Origin: Alistipes sp.
Lineage (GTDB): Bacteria > Bacteroidota > Bacteroidia > Bacteroidales > Rikenellaceae
Assembly (NCBI GenBank): GCA_022511345.1
Contig: JAFLRR010000006.1
Location: forward strand, 62,001-126,000
DNA: 64,000 bases
Direction: 5' to 3'
Both the position numbers and the translations under genes were made by a program. Below, piece by piece: positions 38,378 through 48,393 of this stretch. Under the pieces are notes generated by a model. The model worked only from the letters and a program-made list of their open reading frames with translations, made no database searches and had not been told where the DNA came from. Numbering within the stretch: position 1 is the first letter of the stretch; each line of letters opens with the position of its first letter.

Positions 38378-39079
38378 TTATTCGTGCGGCTCGGCCCCAT
38401 GGCGCTGCGAAGGGTCGATATCGACCTTGCGGGGCCGCCAGATATAGATTTTGTTCTCGGTGCCCTTGCGCAGCCGCTCGATGTTCTTGCGGTGGGTGAT
38501 GATGAGCAGAAGGGCTATGGCGAATGAAAAGACGATGAAGGGCACCGACTGGCTGGCCTTGTGCGACAGAAGCACGAAGACCGGAAAACAGCAGCCGGCG
38601 ACCATCGACGACAGCGATACGTAGTGGGATATCATCAGCACGGCAAGCCACACGGCGAAGCAGAGCAGGATGATGGTGGGGTAGATGCCCGTGACGGCAC
38701 CCACGAGAGTGGCAACGCCCTTGCCGCCGCGGAAACCGGCGAAGATGGGCAGTATGTGGCCTGTGACGGCGGCGAAAACGGCTATGATTTTCATGCCTAT
38801 GAGCCACGGGTCGGAGACATTGTCGTCGTACTTGAGGAGATTGACCAGCGCCACGGCCACGAAGCCCTTGAAGAAGTCGAGCAGAAAGACCGGAAGCGCC
38901 GCGCGGTAGCCCAGAAGGCGCAGCATGTTGGTGGTGCCGGCATTTTTGCTGCCGTGCTCGCGGATGTCGATGCCGTAGTATTTTTTGCCTATCCACACGG
39001 CGCTGGGTATGGAGCCCAGCAGGTAGGCCATGATAATCATCGTTACGGCGCAGTAGTATGTAAGAATCATCTCATTCAT
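38378..39079 (-). CDS. plsY: Glycerol-3-phosphate acyltransferase (acyl-phosphate type)
   Basis: AYLLGSIPSAVWIGKKYYGIDIREHGSKNAGTTNMLRLLG...FRGGKGVATLVG. Confidence 0.96.
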   Translation of the reverse strand: MNEMILTYYCAVTMIIMAYLLGSIPSAVWIGKKYYGIDIREHGSKNAGTTNMLRLLGYRAALPVFLLDFFKGFVAVALVNLLKYDDNVSDPWLIGMKIIAVFAAVTGHILPIFAGFRGGKGVATLVGAVTGIYPTIILLCFAVWLAVLMISHYVSLSSMVAGCCFPVFVLLSHKASQSVPFIVFSFAIALLLIITHRKNIERLRKGTENKIYIWRPRKVDIDPSQRHGAEPHE

Positions 39080-39127
39080 AATCTGATGGGGCTCGCGGAC
39101 TTGTTGGCGTCGCGCCCGTATTTACCG

Positions 39128-39135
39128 CAAAGATA
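39128..39135 (-). promoter_or_regulatory. -7 element TATCTTTG upstream of plsY
   Basis: TAnnTTTG about 49 bp upstream of the plsY start. Confidence 0.5.
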
Positions 39136-39235
39136 GCGAAAAATCGCAAAAATCAAAATCCGGCGGAGCGCTTCGGGGCCCGCAGCCGCATGCGCCGAAA
39201 TGGCCGGCGGAGGCGGGGCGTGAAAGAAAAATTTG

Positions 39236-39243
39236 TATCTTTG
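39236..39243 (+). promoter_or_regulatory. -7 element TATCTTTG upstream of the YitT-family gene
   Basis: TAnnTTTG about 50 bp upstream of the ATG; divergent from plsY. Confidence 0.55.
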
Positions 39244-39292
39244 CCTCCGGCCGGCGGCCAGGTGCAAAGATGCCGCGCGGTGCTTTTGAGAT

Positions 39293-40291
39293 ATGAATTT
39301 GGCAAAAATTACAGCCCCGGTGCGTTCGCTGCGCTGGTGGTGCTCGTGGGCGGTGGTGTTCATCGGATGCATCATCATGGGTTCGGCGTTCGTGCTCTTC
39401 GTCAACCCCTACAACTTCGTGCCCGGAGGAGTCTACGGCCTGAGCGTGGTGCTGCACAACATATTCCCGTCGGTGCAGGTGGGTACGATAGCCTACTTCT
39501 TCGACGTGCCGCTGATGCTGACGGCCGTGCTGGTCTTCGGCGGGCGGTTCGGCGCACGGACCATAGTGGCGGCGCTCTTCACGCCTCTGTTCATGAACAT
39601 GCTCACGCTGCTGGTATATCCCGACCGCGCGGCGGTCGAGTCGCTCGACCCGTCGCTGCTGCTGGGCGGAAAACTCGACCTGTCGGGCGATTTGCTGCTG
39701 GCCTGCCTGACGGGAGCGGTGATGATAGGCGTGGGGCAGGGCCTGGTGGTGCGAAACCAGGCTACGACCGGTGGAACGGACATAGTGGCCATGCTGCTGC
39801 AGCGGTTTGCGGGGATAAAGTTCTCGGACGGAATACTCATAGCCGACGGCACGGTGGTGCTGTCGGGTCTGTTGGTCATAGGATTCGGAATAGGAACATC
39901 GTCGGAGTCGGGGGGATTCGGCGCGCCGTCGCTGACGCTCTACTCGCTGCTGTCGATTTACGCCTCGTCGAGGGTGGTGGCATACATGCTCGACGGAGCC
40001 TCGTACGACAAGCTGCTGTTCATAATCACCGACGGCCACCGCGAGGAGCTGCGGCGATTCGTAATCGAGGACCTCGACCGCAGCGCTACATACATCAAGT
40101 CGAGCGGAATGTACACCGGAGCCGAGAAGGAGATGATATTCCTGGTGGTGAGCCGCAACGAGGTGGCAGGAGTGCAGCGCAAGGTCAAGAAGATAGACCC
40201 GCGGGCATTCTTCGTGGTGACTGATGCCTACGACACCTACGGCGAAGGCTTCAAACCCTTCCCCGACGACAATGAGATAAAGGCCGAATAA
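39293..40291 (+). CDS. YitT-family membrane protein (DUF2179 C-terminus)
   Basis: FVLFVNPYNFVPGGVYGLSVVLHNIF...GLVVRNQATTGGTDIVAMLL...MYTGAEKEMIFLVVSRNEV. Confidence 0.92.
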   Translation: MNLAKITAPVRSLRWWCSWAVVFIGCIIMGSAFVLFVNPYNFVPGGVYGLSVVLHNIFPSVQVGTIAYFFDVPLMLTAVLVFGGRFGARTIVAALFTPLFMNMLTLLVYPDRAAVESLDPSLLLGGKLDLSGDLLLACLTGAVMIGVGQGLVVRNQATTGGTDIVAMLLQRFAGIKFSDGILIADGTVVLSGLLVIGFGIGTSSESGGFGAPSLTLYSLLSIYASSRVVAYMLDGASYDKLLFIITDGHREELRRFVIEDLDRSATYIKSSGMYTGAEKEMIFLVVSRNEVAGVQRKVKKIDPRAFFVVTDAYDTYGEGFKPFPDDNEIKAE

Positions 40292-40302
40292 GCAAGGTTG
40301 GG

Positions 40303-41655
40303 ATGATGAAAATCGAAACGGACAAACTCAGACCCCTCGGGGGCGGAGGGCGCAAGCTCTTCGTGGAGACATACGGTTGCCAGATGAATGCCGCCGACAC
40401 GGAGATTGTGGTGTCGGTAATGCGCGACGAAGGTTATGACTACACCGACGACATCGAGCAGGCCGACATAATACTTATAAATACATGCTCGGTGCGCGAA
40501 AATGCCGAGCAGCGAATTCGCGGCCGCCTGACCGAGATGCGTCGCCACCGCCGCCGCAAGCCCTCGCTGATTGTGGGAATCATAGGCTGCATGGCCGAGC
40601 GCCTGAAGGAGGAGCTGACCACGGGCGAGGATGCCGTGGACATAGTGGCCGGCCCCGACGCCTACCGCGACCTGCCGCGCCTGGTGCGCGAGGCGAGCGC
40701 CGGAGGCAAGGGCATAAACGTGATGCTCTCGCGCGAGGAGACATATGCCGAAATAGCGCCCGTGAGGCTCGACCGCAACGGCGTGAGCGCCTTCGTGTCG
40801 ATAATGCGCGGCTGCAACAACTTCTGCTCATACTGCGTGGTGCCCTACACCCGCGGCCGCGAGCGCAGCCGCGAGCCGGGAACCGTGATAGCCGAGGTCA
40901 AACGCCTGTTCGAGGCGGGATACCGCGAGGTGACGCTGCTGGGACAGAACGTGAACTCGTATGACTACGAGGGGCTGAGGTTCCCGCAGCTGCTCAGGAG
41001 CGTGGCCGAGGTGTCGCCTCTGCTCAGGGTGCGGTTCGCAACCTCGCATCCCAAGGATATGGGCGACGAGCTGCTGCAGACAATGGCCTCGATGCCCAAC
41101 ATCTGCCGGTGCATACATCTGCCGGCTCAGTCGGGAGCCACGTCGATGCTCGAACGCATGAACCGCAAATATACGCGCGAGGATTACCTGGAGCGCATAG
41201 CGGCCGTGAGACGCTACATGCCCGACTGCGCCATCACGACCGACCTGATAGCCGGATTCTCGGGCGAGACGGCCGAGGAGCACGAAGCGACGCTCTCGCT
41301 CATGCGCCAGGTGGGCTACGACTCGGCATACATGTTCCGCTACTCTGAGCGGCCGGGGACATTCGCGGCCCGCAACATGCCCGACGATGTGCCCGACGCG
41401 GTCAAGACGGCCCGCCTGCAGGAGATAATATCGTTGCAGAACAGCCTCTCGGAGCAGAGCAACAGCCGCGACGTGGGCCGCGAGTTCGAGGTGCTGGTCG
41501 AGGGCGAGTCGAAGCGCAGCGCCGAGCGTCTGTGCGGCCGCACGTCGCAGAACAAGATGGTCGTATTCGATGCCAGGGGCCACCGCGCGGGAGAGTATGT
41601 GCGTGTGAGGATTACGGGCTGCACGTCGGCTACGCTGCTGGGCGAGCCGGTGTGA
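40303..41655 (+). CDS. miaB: tRNA-2-methylthio-N6-dimethylallyladenosine synthase
   Basis: KLFVETYGCQMNAADTEIV...MRGCNNFCSYCVVPYTRGRERSR...GQNVNSYDYEG...TDLIAGFSGET; C-terminal TRAM. Confidence 0.96.
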   Translation: MMKIETDKLRPLGGGGRKLFVETYGCQMNAADTEIVVSVMRDEGYDYTDDIEQADIILINTCSVRENAEQRIRGRLTEMRRHRRRKPSLIVGIIGCMAERLKEELTTGEDAVDIVAGPDAYRDLPRLVREASAGGKGINVMLSREETYAEIAPVRLDRNGVSAFVSIMRGCNNFCSYCVVPYTRGRERSREPGTVIAEVKRLFEAGYREVTLLGQNVNSYDYEGLRFPQLLRSVAEVSPLLRVRFATSHPKDMGDELLQTMASMPNICRCIHLPAQSGATSMLERMNRKYTREDYLERIAAVRRYMPDCAITTDLIAGFSGETAEEHEATLSLMRQVGYDSAYMFRYSERPGTFAARNMPDDVPDAVKTARLQEIISLQNSLSEQSNSRDVGREFEVLVEGESKRSAERLCGRTSQNKMVVFDARGHRAGEYVRVRITGCTSATLLGEPV

Positions 41656-41693
41656 CGGGCAGCGCTGCAGAGCGCGGAAAAAAGTGATAGATT

Positions 41694-43133
41694 ATGAGAT
41701 TCGACGAAATAGATTGGGATTATGACGTGCTGGACGGAATCGACGCGATGAACTTCGTGGAGATGACGCCGGTGCAGGAGGCCGCGATACCGGTGATACT
41801 CGAGGGTCGCGACATAATAGGATGCGCGCAGACCGGAACGGGAAAAACCGCCGCATATACGCTGCCGCTGCTCGACAGGCTGATGAGCAGCCCGGGTGAC
41901 GGCGATTCGGTGAGGGCCGTGATAATGGTGCCCACGCGCGAGCTGGCGATGCAGATAGACCAGCAGTTCCAGGGCTTCTCGTACTTCCTGCCGCTGTCGA
42001 CGACGGTGGTATACGGAGGCGGCGCAGGCTCGGACTGGGAGCAGCAGAAACGCGGAATGAAGATGGGCTCGGACATTGTCATAGCCACGCCCGGACGTCT
42101 GCTGTCGCACATGGCCAACAGCGGAATAGACCTCTCGCATGTGGAGTATTTCATACTCGACGAGGCCGACCGAATGCTCGACATGGGATTCTATGACGAC
42201 ATCATGAAGGTCGTGGCGGCAATACCCTCGAAGAGACAGACGATAATGTTCTCGGCAACGCTGCCGCCCAAGATCCGCACCTTGGCCAAGAGCATCCTGC
42301 ACGACCCGGCTGAGGTCAACATAGCCGTCTCGAAGCCCAACGAGGCCATAGACCAGTCGGCATATGTATGCCACGAGCACCAGAAGAGCGGAATAATCCG
42401 CTCGATATTCTCGCAGCCGCTCAACACCAAGGCCATAGTCTTCTGCTCGAAGAAGCAGATGGTCAAGGAGCTGGCCGTGGTATTCCGCCGCATGAAGATA
42501 AATGCCGCGCCGATGCACTCGGACCTCGAGCAGGAGAAGCGCGAGGAGGTGATGCTCGACTTCAAGAACGGAAAAATAGACCTGCTGGTGGCTACGGACA
42601 TCGTGGCCCGCGGAATAGATATCGAGGACATCGGCCTGGTGATAAACTACGACGTGCCGCGCGACCCCGAGGACTACATCCACCGCATAGGCCGCACGGC
42701 CCGCGCGGCGGCGACCGGCTCGGCCATAACGTTCGTGAACGCCGAGGACCGCATACGTTTCCGCCGCATCGAGGAGTTCATAGGCCGCGAGGTGCCCAAG
42801 AGAGCTCTCCCGGAGGGTCTGGGCGAGGGGCTGGAGTACGACACCTCGGCCATGACGGGCCGCGGAGGCTCGAAGCGCCGCAGCCGCTCGGGTTCGGGAC
42901 GCTCGCGGGGCCGCGGACGCGGACGGGGCGGCAGCCGCGAGTCGGCCGGCGTGAAGCAGGAGTCGGCCGGGGATGCAGAGGCACAGCAGCAGGCGCCGCA
43001 GAGTGTCTGCGAGCAGGGCGCCGGCAGCAGCCGGGACGGCCGTCAGAGGCGCCGCCGCCGGGGAGGACGCCGGCACCGTCGCGGAGGCGGCACGGGAAGT
43101 GCACAGCATACGCCGGGTGCGGCCAATGAGTGA
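41694..43133 (+). CDS. DEAD-box RNA helicase with Arg/Gly-rich tail
   Basis: TPVQEAAIPVILEGRDIIGCAQTGTGKTAAYTLPLL...DEADRMLDMGF...HRIGRTARA; RGRGRGRGG tail. Confidence 0.95.
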   Translation: MRFDEIDWDYDVLDGIDAMNFVEMTPVQEAAIPVILEGRDIIGCAQTGTGKTAAYTLPLLDRLMSSPGDGDSVRAVIMVPTRELAMQIDQQFQGFSYFLPLSTTVVYGGGAGSDWEQQKRGMKMGSDIVIATPGRLLSHMANSGIDLSHVEYFILDEADRMLDMGFYDDIMKVVAAIPSKRQTIMFSATLPPKIRTLAKSILHDPAEVNIAVSKPNEAIDQSAYVCHEHQKSGIIRSIFSQPLNTKAIVFCSKKQMVKELAVVFRRMKINAAPMHSDLEQEKREEVMLDFKNGKIDLLVATDIVARGIDIEDIGLVINYDVPRDPEDYIHRIGRTARAAATGSAITFVNAEDRIRFRRIEEFIGREVPKRALPEGLGEGLEYDTSAMTGRGGSKRRSRSGSGRSRGRGRGRGGSRESAGVKQESAGDAEAQQQAPQSVCEQGAGSSRDGRQRRRRRGGRRHRRGGGTGSAQHTPGAANE

Positions 43134-43138
43134 TAAAG

Positions 43139-43909
43139 ATGACAGCTCTGTTTGAAGATATAATATTCGGGCCGGTGCGTTCTCGCCGTCTGGGGATTTC
43201 GCTGGGGGTGAACCTGCCTCCGGCGCACTCGAAGATCTGTTCGTTCGACTGCATATACTGCGAGTGCGGATTCAACGGCGAGCATGCCGGAGACAGACGC
43301 TTCGCCGACCGCGGCCGGGTGAGCCTGCTGCTTGAGGGCAAACTGCGCGAGATGGCCGGCGCCGGGGCGCTGCCCGACGTGATAACCTTTGCCGGCAACG
43401 GCGAGCCGACGCTGCATCCGCAGTTCGGTGAGATTGTCGGCGACGTGCTGGCTCTGCGCGACCGCTACTGTCCCGCGGCCAGGGTCTCGGTGCTGAGCAA
43501 CGCCACGCAGATTCACCGCGAGGATGTGCGCCGGGCGCTGCTGCGCGTGGACAACAACATACTCAAGCTCGACTCTGCATTCGACGACACGGTCCGGCTC
43601 ATAGACCGCCCGCAGGGCGCCTACTCGGTGCGCAGGATAGTGGAGCTGATGAAGCTCTTCGGCGGCAGGATGATTCTGCAGACGATGTTCCTGCGCGGTT
43701 GGATAGACGGCGCGAGGGTGGACAACACCACGGCCGTGGAGGTCGGGGCGTGGCTCGAGATAGTGCGGGAGCTGAAACCTGCCGGCGTGATGGTCTACTC
43801 GCTGGACCGCGACACCCCCTGCAAGACGCTCGAAAAGGTGTCGCATGAGGAGCTCGAAGCCATCGCAGCACGTGTCCGCGAGGCGGGCATAGAGTGCTCG
43901 GCCACATAG
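43139..43909 (+). CDS. Radical SAM protein (COG0731-like)
   Basis: DIIFGPVRSRRLGISLGVNLPPAHSKICSFDCIYCECG...TFAGNGEPTLHPQF. Confidence 0.9.
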   Translation: MTALFEDIIFGPVRSRRLGISLGVNLPPAHSKICSFDCIYCECGFNGEHAGDRRFADRGRVSLLLEGKLREMAGAGALPDVITFAGNGEPTLHPQFGEIVGDVLALRDRYCPAARVSVLSNATQIHREDVRRALLRVDNNILKLDSAFDDTVRLIDRPQGAYSVRRIVELMKLFGGRMILQTMFLRGWIDGARVDNTTAVEVGAWLEIVRELKPAGVMVYSLDRDTPCKTLEKVSHEELEAIAARVREAGIECSAT

Positions 43910-44006
43910 GCCCAGAGGGCCTCAGGAGGGCTTTCAGACCCCGCGCAGTTCCCTAAAATGCCAACTTTGGGGAAATTGGGGAGAATAGCAGCGATTCTAT
44001 TTTTGG

Positions 44007-44014
44007 TACTTTTG
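44007..44014 (+). promoter_or_regulatory. -7 element TACTTTTG upstream of the RND operon
   Basis: TAnnTTTG about 52 bp upstream of the adaptor ATG. Confidence 0.55.
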
Positions 44015-44066
44015 TCGGCCCGAAAGTTTTTTCGGGCCGGATGGGAAATTTACAATTCAAAAAGAT

Positions 44067-45206
44067 ATGAGAAAAGGATTTTTGATGACGGTCGTGGCTG
44101 CCGGCTGTGCAGCTCTGACCGCTTGCGGGGGCGCTACGGCCCCGGCGGCTACGGCTGAGTATGCCGTGCTGACGGTAGAGACTACCGACCGCGTGATACC
44201 GACCGAGTACTCGGCCACCATACGCGGCCGTCAGGACATCGACGTGATGCCCCAGGTGGGCGGCACTATCTCGCAGCTCTGCGTGGCCGAGGGCGAGAAG
44301 GTGTCGAAGGGTCAGGCCCTCTTCATAATCGACCAGGTGCCCTACAAGGCCGCCCTGCAGACGGCCGAGGCCAATGTCGAGGCTGCCAAGGCGCAGCTGG
44401 CCACGGCGCAGCTGGTGTACGACAGCCGCCGCGAGCTCCAAGCCAAGAATGTGGTTTCGGAGTATGACCTGCGCACCGCCGAGAACTCGCTGCTGACGGC
44501 CAAAGCCCAGCTGGCGCAGGCCGAGGCGCAGGCTGTCAATGCCCGCAACAACCTCTCCTATACGGTTGTCAAGAGCCCGCTCAACGGCGTGGCCGGAACC
44601 ATTCCCTACCGCGTGGGCGCGCTGGTCGGCCCCTCGATGCCGCAGCCGCTGACCACCGTGTCGGACAACTCGTCGGTATATGTCTACTTCTCCATGAACG
44701 AGTCGCAGCTGCTGGCCCTCACGCGCGAGTACGGCTCGGCCGACAAGGCGCTGGCGGCCATGCCCGAGGTGAGCCTCAGACTCAGCGACGGAACGGTATA
44801 CCCCCACACGGGCCGCGTGGAGAGCATCAGCGGCGTTGTAGACCGCCGCACGGGCAGCGTGCAGCTGCGCGCAGTATTCCCCAACGAGGAGCGCATGCTG
44901 CACAGCGGCAGCTCGGGCAACGTGATTCTGCCCCACAGCTACAAGAACTGCATCGTCATCCCGCAGGGCATGACATTCGAGATTCAGGACAAGGTCTATG
45001 TCTACAAAATAGTGGACGGCCGCGCCGCCTCGTCGATAATCGGCGTGGAGAAGATTTCGGACGGCCGCGAGTATATCGTGACCTCGGGTCTGGAGCCCGG
45101 CCAGACCATTCTGGCCGAGGGCGTGGGTCTGATGCGCGAGGGTACGCCCGTGGCAGTCAAGAAGCAGCCTGCGGCAGCGGAGGGCGAAGCTGAGTCGGCG
45201 AACTAA
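44067..45206 (+). CDS. RND efflux periplasmic adaptor (MFP), lipoprotein
   Basis: Lipobox AALTACGG; IRGRQDIDVMPQVGGTISQLCVAEGEKVSKGQALFIID...VKSPLNGVAGTIPY. Confidence 0.95.
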   Translation: MRKGFLMTVVAAGCAALTACGGATAPAATAEYAVLTVETTDRVIPTEYSATIRGRQDIDVMPQVGGTISQLCVAEGEKVSKGQALFIIDQVPYKAALQTAEANVEAAKAQLATAQLVYDSRRELQAKNVVSEYDLRTAENSLLTAKAQLAQAEAQAVNARNNLSYTVVKSPLNGVAGTIPYRVGALVGPSMPQPLTTVSDNSSVYVYFSMNESQLLALTREYGSADKALAAMPEVSLRLSDGTVYPHTGRVESISGVVDRRTGSVQLRAVFPNEERMLHSGSSGNVILPHSYKNCIVIPQGMTFEIQDKVYVYKIVDGRAASSIIGVEKISDGREYIVTSGLEPGQTILAEGVGLMREGTPVAVKKQPAAAEGEAESAN

Positions 45207-45225
45207 TCTGGCGGAGGAGAATCGT

Positions 45226-48200
45226 ATGACACTGAAACATTTCATAGAGCGTCCCGTGCTGGCGGCCGTGATTTCGATTGTAATCATGATTGCCGGCCTG
45301 ATAGGACTCGCGACGCTCCCGGTGGAGAAGTACCCAGACATAGCGCCGCCGACGGTCATGGTCAGCGCAAGCTATCCCGGCGCCAGCGCCGAGACCATAC
45401 AGAAGGCCGTTGTCGTGCCTCTGGAGGAGGCCATAAACGGCGTGGAGAACATGATGTACATGACCTCGGCAGCATCGAATGCCGGTTCGGGCACGCTGAC
45501 GATATATTTCCGTCAGGGCACCGACCCCGACATGGCGACGGTCAACGTGCAGAACAGAATAGCCACGGCGACCGGTTCGCTGCCTTCGGAAGTGACGCGA
45601 ATAGGCGTGACGACATTCAAGCGCCAGACCTCGATGCTGAAGGTGATAATGCTCCACAGCCCCGGAGGTACGTATGACGAGACGTTCCTGGCCAACTACC
45701 TGAACATCAACGTCAAGCCCCGCATTCAGCGTATTCAGGGCGTGGGCGAGTTCTTCGCCCTGGGCGCCGACTACTCGATGCGCATATGGCTCAAGCCCGA
45801 CATCATGGCGCAGTACGGACTGGTGCCGTCGGATGTGACCTACGCCCTCTCGGAGCAGAACATCGAGTCGGCCGTGGGTCAGCTGGGCCAGAACTCGGAC
45901 AACGCATTCCAGTATACGATGAAGTACCGCGGACGACTCATGACCCCCGAGGAGTTCGGGCAGATAGTGATTCGCTCGACGGACAACGGCGAGGTGCTGC
46001 GTCTGAAGGATGTGGCCGACGTGGAGCTGGGAAGCGCATCGTATGACTACAGGGGTTTCTCGAACGGACACCCCGGAATCACGGCCCTGATGTTCCAGAC
46101 CGCGGGCTCGAACGCGACGCAGGTGGTGGAGGATATCGACGCCGTGCTGGCCGAAATCGAGAAGGAGCTGCCGAAGGATGTCGAAATCACATCGCTGCAG
46201 AGCGTCAACGACTACCTCTACGCTTCGATTCACGAGGTTATCAAAACCCTCTTCGAGGCAATCATACTGGTGGTGCTGGTGGTATACCTCTTCCTGCAGG
46301 ATATACGCTCGACGCTGGTGCCGACGGCCTCGATAATCGTGTCGCTGGTGGGTACGTTCGCCTTCCTGTCGGTTGCCGGATTCTCGATTAACCTGCTGAC
46401 GCTCTTCGCGCTGGTGCTGGCTATCGGTACGGTGGTCGACGACGCCATAATCGTGGTCGAAGCCGTGCAGGCGCGCTTCGACGAGGGTTACCGCTCGCCA
46501 TTCAAGGCTACCGTCGACGCCATGTCGGGCATATCGTCGGCAATCATCACCTCGACGCTGGTGTTCATGGCTGTGTTCATCCCCGTGGCCATGATGGGCG
46601 GCACGTCGGGAATATTCTACACGCAGTTCGGTCTGACGATGGCCGTGGCGGTGGGTATCTCGGCGCTCAACGCGCTGACGCTCTCGCCGGCGCTGTGCGC
46701 ACTGCTGCTCAAGCCTTACCTCGACGAGAACGGTCAGATGCGCGACAACTTCGCGGCTCGCTTCCGCAAGGCTTTCAACACGGCATTCTCGGCCATGGTC
46801 GACAAGTACAAATTCGGCGTGCTGCTCTTCATCAAGCGCCGCTGGCTGATGTGGTCGACGCTCGGACTGGCCCTGGCGGCCCTGGTGGTGCTGATGAACA
46901 CCACCAAGACGGGTCTGGTGCCCGACGAGGACCAGGGAACCATCATGGTCAACGTGACCACGGCACCCGGAACCTCGCTTGCCGAGACCGATGCGGTGAT
47001 GCACCAGGTGGGTCAGCGCATAGCGATGATTCCGCAGGTGCGCGACTACTCGCAGGTGGCCGGCTACGGCATGATATCGGGCCAGGGCAACTCGTTCGGT
47101 ATGTGTATCGTCAAGCTCAAGGACTGGGACGAGCGCAAGGACAAGGCCGATGCGGTGCAGTCGGTCATAAACATGATTTACGGACTGACGGCCGACATCA
47201 AGAATGCGCAGATATTCGCCGTGGCGCCTCCCATGATTTCGGGATACGGCTCCTCGACGGGATTCGACATGTCGCTGCAGGACCGCGCCGGAGGCTCGAT
47301 AAACGACTTCTACAACGTCTACCTGCAGTTCGTCGGAGCGCTTAACCAGCGTCCCGAGATAGCGCGTGCATACTCGACCTTCAACGTCAACTTCCCGCAG
47401 TACACCGTCGACATCGATGCGGCGCAGACCAAGCGCGCGGGAATCTCGCCCACGGATGTGCTGGCCGTAATGTCGGGTTACTTCGGCGGTCAGTACGTAT
47501 CGAACATCAACCGCTTCTCGAAGGTATACCGCGTGATGATGCAGGCTTCGCCCGAGTATCGTCTGGACACCTCGTCGCTGGACAACGTGTTCGTCAGAAC
47601 GCAGAGCGGCGAGATGGCTCCCGTGAGCCAGTTCGTCAAGCTGACGAAGGTCTACGGCCCCGAGGTGCTCAACCGCTTCAACATGTACAACTCGATAGCC
47701 ATAAACGGCGTGGCGGCCGACGGATACTCGTCGGGAGATGCCATCAGGGCCGTGCGCGAGGTGGCCGAACAGGTGCTGCCGCGAGGCTACAGCTACGAGT
47801 TCGGCGGCATAACCCGCGAGGAGAGCGAGGCGTCGAGCAACACGGCCATAATATTCGGCATCTGCATACTGCTCATATACCTCATCCTCAGCGCGCTCTA
47901 CGAGAGCTTCATCATTCCGTTCGCAGTCATCCTGTCGGTGCCCTGCGGACTGACCGGAAGCTTCCTGTTCGCCAAGATGCTCGGCCTGGAGAACAACATC
48001 TACCTGCAGACGGGTCTGATCATGCTCATCGGTCTGCTGGCCAAGACAGCCATACTTCTGACCGAGTATGCCGCCGACCGCCGAGCAACGGGCATGTCGC
48101 TGTCGCAGGCGGCCGTGTCGGCTGCCAAGGTGCGTCTGCGCCCGATTCTGATGACGGTGCTGACCATGGTCTTCGGAATGCTGCCGCTGGTATTCGCCAC

Positions 48201-48381
48201 GGGCGTGGGTGCAAACGGCAACTCGACGCTCGGCGCGGGCGTGACGGGCGGCATGATTGTCGGAACGCTGGCACTGCTGTTCCTCGTGCCGGCGCTCTTC
48301 ATCGTATTCCAGTACCTGCAGGAGAAGGTCAAGCCGCTGAAGCTGGTGAAGACCACGGCGGCGGAGAGTGTAAACGAATAG
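45226..48381 (+). CDS. RND multidrug efflux permease (HAE1/AcrB type)
   Basis: FIERPVLAAVISIVIMIAGLIGLATLPVEKYPDIAPPTV...VEAVQARFDEG...GTLALLFLVPALFIVFQYLQEK. Confidence 0.97.
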   Translation: MTLKHFIERPVLAAVISIVIMIAGLIGLATLPVEKYPDIAPPTVMVSASYPGASAETIQKAVVVPLEEAINGVENMMYMTSAASNAGSGTLTIYFRQGTDPDMATVNVQNRIATATGSLPSEVTRIGVTTFKRQTSMLKVIMLHSPGGTYDETFLANYLNINVKPRIQRIQGVGEFFALGADYSMRIWLKPDIMAQYGLVPSDVTYALSEQNIESAVGQLGQNSDNAFQYTMKYRGRLMTPEEFGQIVIRSTDNGEVLRLKDVADVELGSASYDYRGFSNGHPGITALMFQTAGSNATQVVEDIDAVLAEIEKELPKDVEITSLQSVNDYLYASIHEVIKTLFEAIILVVLVVYLFLQDIRSTLVPTASIIVSLVGTFAFLSVAGFSINLLTLFALVLAIGTVVDDAIIVVEAVQARFDEGYRSPFKATVDAMSGISSAIITSTLVFMAVFIPVAMMGGTSGIFYTQFGLTMAVAVGISALNALTLSPALCALLLKPYLDENGQMRDNFAARFRKAFNTAFSAMVDKYKFGVLLFIKRRWLMWSTLGLALAALVVLMNTTKTGLVPDEDQGTIMVNVTTAPGTSLAETDAVMHQVGQRIAMIPQVRDYSQVAGYGMISGQGNSFGMCIVKLKDWDERKDKADAVQSVINMIYGLTADIKNAQIFAVAPPMISGYGSSTGFDMSLQDRAGGSINDFYNVYLQFVGALNQRPEIARAYSTFNVNFPQYTVDIDAAQTKRAGISPTDVLAVMSGYFGGQYVSNINRFSKVYRVMMQASPEYRLDTSSLDNVFVRTQSGEMAPVSQFVKLTKVYGPEVLNRFNMYNSIAINGVAADGYSSGDAIRAVREVAEQVLPRGYSYEFGGITREESEASSNTAIIFGICILLIYLILSALYESFIIPFAVILSVPCGLTGSFLFAKMLGLENNIYLQTGLIMLIGLLAKTAILLTEYAADRRATGMSLSQAAVSAAKVRLRPILMTVLTMVFGMLPLVFATGVGANGNSTLGAGVTGGMIVGTLALLFLVPALFIVFQYLQEKVKPLKLVKTTAAESVNE

Positions 48382-48393
48382 CTGTAGACGATT

